5,724 bases of DNA, from positions 1-5,724 of the forward strand of contig SLDM01000432.1 in the NCBI GenBank assembly GCA_007125255.1. Reading direction: 5' to 3'. This DNA comes from Phycisphaerales bacterium. GTDB taxonomy: Bacteria; Planctomycetota; Phycisphaerae; Phycisphaerales; SM1A02. This document shows, piece by piece, positions 5,091 through 5,724 of this stretch. Position 1 is the stretch's first letter; every line of letters starts with the position of its first letter. A program made the translations under genes and the position numbers. Under the pieces are notes generated by a model that made no database searches, was not told the DNA's origin, and was given only the letters and a program-made list of their open reading frames with translations.

Positions 5091-5724
5091 ATGCGATTCG
5101 GGACTCGTGAATTGATATTCTTTGCGGTACTGCTGGCCGTACCGGTTGCGTCCTACATCTACCTGTTCGCCCCGCGCAATACGGAGATCAACCAGGCGCG
5201 GGAGGAAATGCAGGTCAAGCAGATGCGGCTGGATCAGTTGGCGGAAGTCGTCTCCGCAATCGACGACCTCGGTCTGGCCATCGAGCGCGGACAGGAGTCC
5301 ATCGAGCGCATCGAAGCCAAACTGCCGCGCGAACAGGATGTTGAAGGCATCCTGGAACGCGTCTGGCAGATCGCGGCCCAGAACCATCTGAACGTGCGGT
5401 CGGTCAACAGTGAAGACCCCGTCCCCGCCGCGCAATACATGGAACTGCCGCTCCGGGTGGTGATGGAGGGCCAGTTCGACGGTTTCTATCAGTTCCTGCT
5501 GGAACTGGAGAACCTGCCCCGGATCACGCGGATCCACCAGATGGAGTTGAAGCGCGCCGAGATCCGCGGTCGTGCGCGGGCGCTGCTCGAGGAGCTCGAG
5601 GACCACGACGTGACGGTCCTGCACGCCTACGAGGCGGTGCCCTACCTCGCCCTCGCCCTCTCGGAGCGGGCCCTGGAGGCGCTGGCCGACTCGCGGCACG
5701 TCGCCGGGATCCACACCGACGAAC
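5091..5724 (+). CDS. pilO: Type IV pilus assembly protein PilO, partial, with a foreign 3' end
   Basis: The frame is open from ATG 5091 to the window edge: 211 codons and one base, with no stop. Residues 1-155 are PilO-like, with a membrane helix (about 9-26), a coiled coil (about 31-78) and the start of the periplasmic ferredoxin-like domain, including VEGILERVWQIAAQNHL (84-100), MELPLRVVMEGQFDGFYQFL (117-136) and LENLPRITRIHQMELKRAE (139-157). PilO is an inner-membrane protein that dimerises with PilN through these domains. After about residue 156 the expected last strand of the domain is missing and the sequence becomes a serine-protease propeptide, with a matching jump in GC. As read, the gene is therefore a truncated PilO in frame with unrelated sequence. 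The start is supported by TAAGGAG 7 bases upstream. The PilO call is firm for the first three quarters only. Confidence 0.8.
   Translation, partial: MRFGTRELIFFAVLLAVPVASYIYLFAPRNTEINQAREEMQVKQMRLDQLAEVVSAIDDLGLAIERGQESIERIEAKLPREQDVEGILERVWQIAAQNHLNVRSVNSEDPVPAAQYMELPLRVVMEGQFDGFYQFLLELENLPRITRIHQMELKRAEIRGRARALLEELEDHDVTVLHAYEAVPYLALALSERALEALADSRHVAGIHTDE
5556..5724 (+). other. S8 (subtilisin-family) protease propeptide-like segment joined to pilO
   Basis: Residues about 156-211 of the frame starting at 5091 resemble the inhibitor I9-like propeptide of subtilases: a helix with RALLEEL, then VTVLHAYEAVPYLALALS, then RALEALADSRHVAGIHTDE. The pattern of aromatic-x-x-hydrophobic-Pro-Tyr-hydrophobic-Ala, then a Leu/Ala-rich helix, then Val-Ala-Gly-Ile plus acidic residues is what such propeptides show just before the catalytic domain. 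By my count GC from 5571 is about 74%, against about 57% for 5461-5550, and 49 of the 50 codons from 5574 to 5723 end in G or C. The phase is kept across the join. It is most likely sequence from another locus or genome. The protease catalytic residues would lie beyond the window. Confidence 0.65.

Noticed and set aside
2999..5102. PilM and PilO both begin MRFG, hinting at duplication
   Set aside because: The identity ends after four residues and the two proteins have unrelated folds.
4971..5714. 247-codon open frame on the minus strand opposite pilO
   Set aside because: It is antisense to pilN and pilO, which have clear family features on the plus strand; its His/Leu/Asp/Arg-rich product resembles nothing I know.
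1..5724. Search by eye for CRISPR arrays, tRNA, rRNA and insertion-sequence ends
   Set aside because: I saw no regularly spaced repeats, no tRNA cloverleaf, no rRNA-like conserved blocks and no transposase fragment or paired terminal repeats.

Overview
The window looks like a fragment of a Planctomycetota chromosome, probably Phycisphaerae-like. It is about 60% GC or slightly more, and its type IV pilus proteins have features I associate with that phylum: a PilN that opens with a FLPEDY motif, and charged or low-complexity inserts in PilM and PilN. This assignment rests on protein character only, because no rRNA or other marker gene is present.

Layout. Bases 1-184 are a leader region with a possible short gene tail, a 12-base palindrome and a strong stem-loop just upstream of the first complete gene. 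Bases 185-2713 encode an 842-residue protein that joins an N-terminal PHP-type metal-dependent phosphoesterase domain to a C-terminal GT4 (GT-B fold) glycosyltransferase, with an unrecognised helical region between them. Bases 2714-2998 have no gene but hold two GC-rich stem-loops sharing an 11-base direct repeat; the first may end transcription of the glycosyltransferase gene. Bases 2999-5724 are a tight pilM-pilN-pilO operon. Both internal junctions have the same geometry: the TAA stop is part of the TAAGGAG ribosome binding site of the next gene, and the two reading frames are 11 bases apart.

How the genes work together. PilM (cytoplasmic, actin-like), PilN and PilO (single-pass inner-membrane proteins) form the alignment or platform subcomplex of type IV pilus and type II secretion-like machines. 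PilM is expected to bind the cytoplasmic N-terminus of PilN, and PilN to pair with PilO in the periplasm. The glycosyltransferase gene lies on the same strand but is separated by a structured intergenic gap, so it is probably its own transcription unit. A link to pilus or envelope glycosylation is only a neighbourhood guess.

The main anomaly is at the right end. From about base 5556 the pilO reading frame stops resembling PilO and reads as the propeptide (inhibitor I9-like) of a subtilisin-family S8 protease. GC content jumps at the same place to about 74%, and 49 of 50 consecutive codons end in G or C. The simplest explanation is a chimeric join at a contig end; a real recombination or gene fusion is the less likely alternative. 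Without that tail, PilO lacks its last beta strand.
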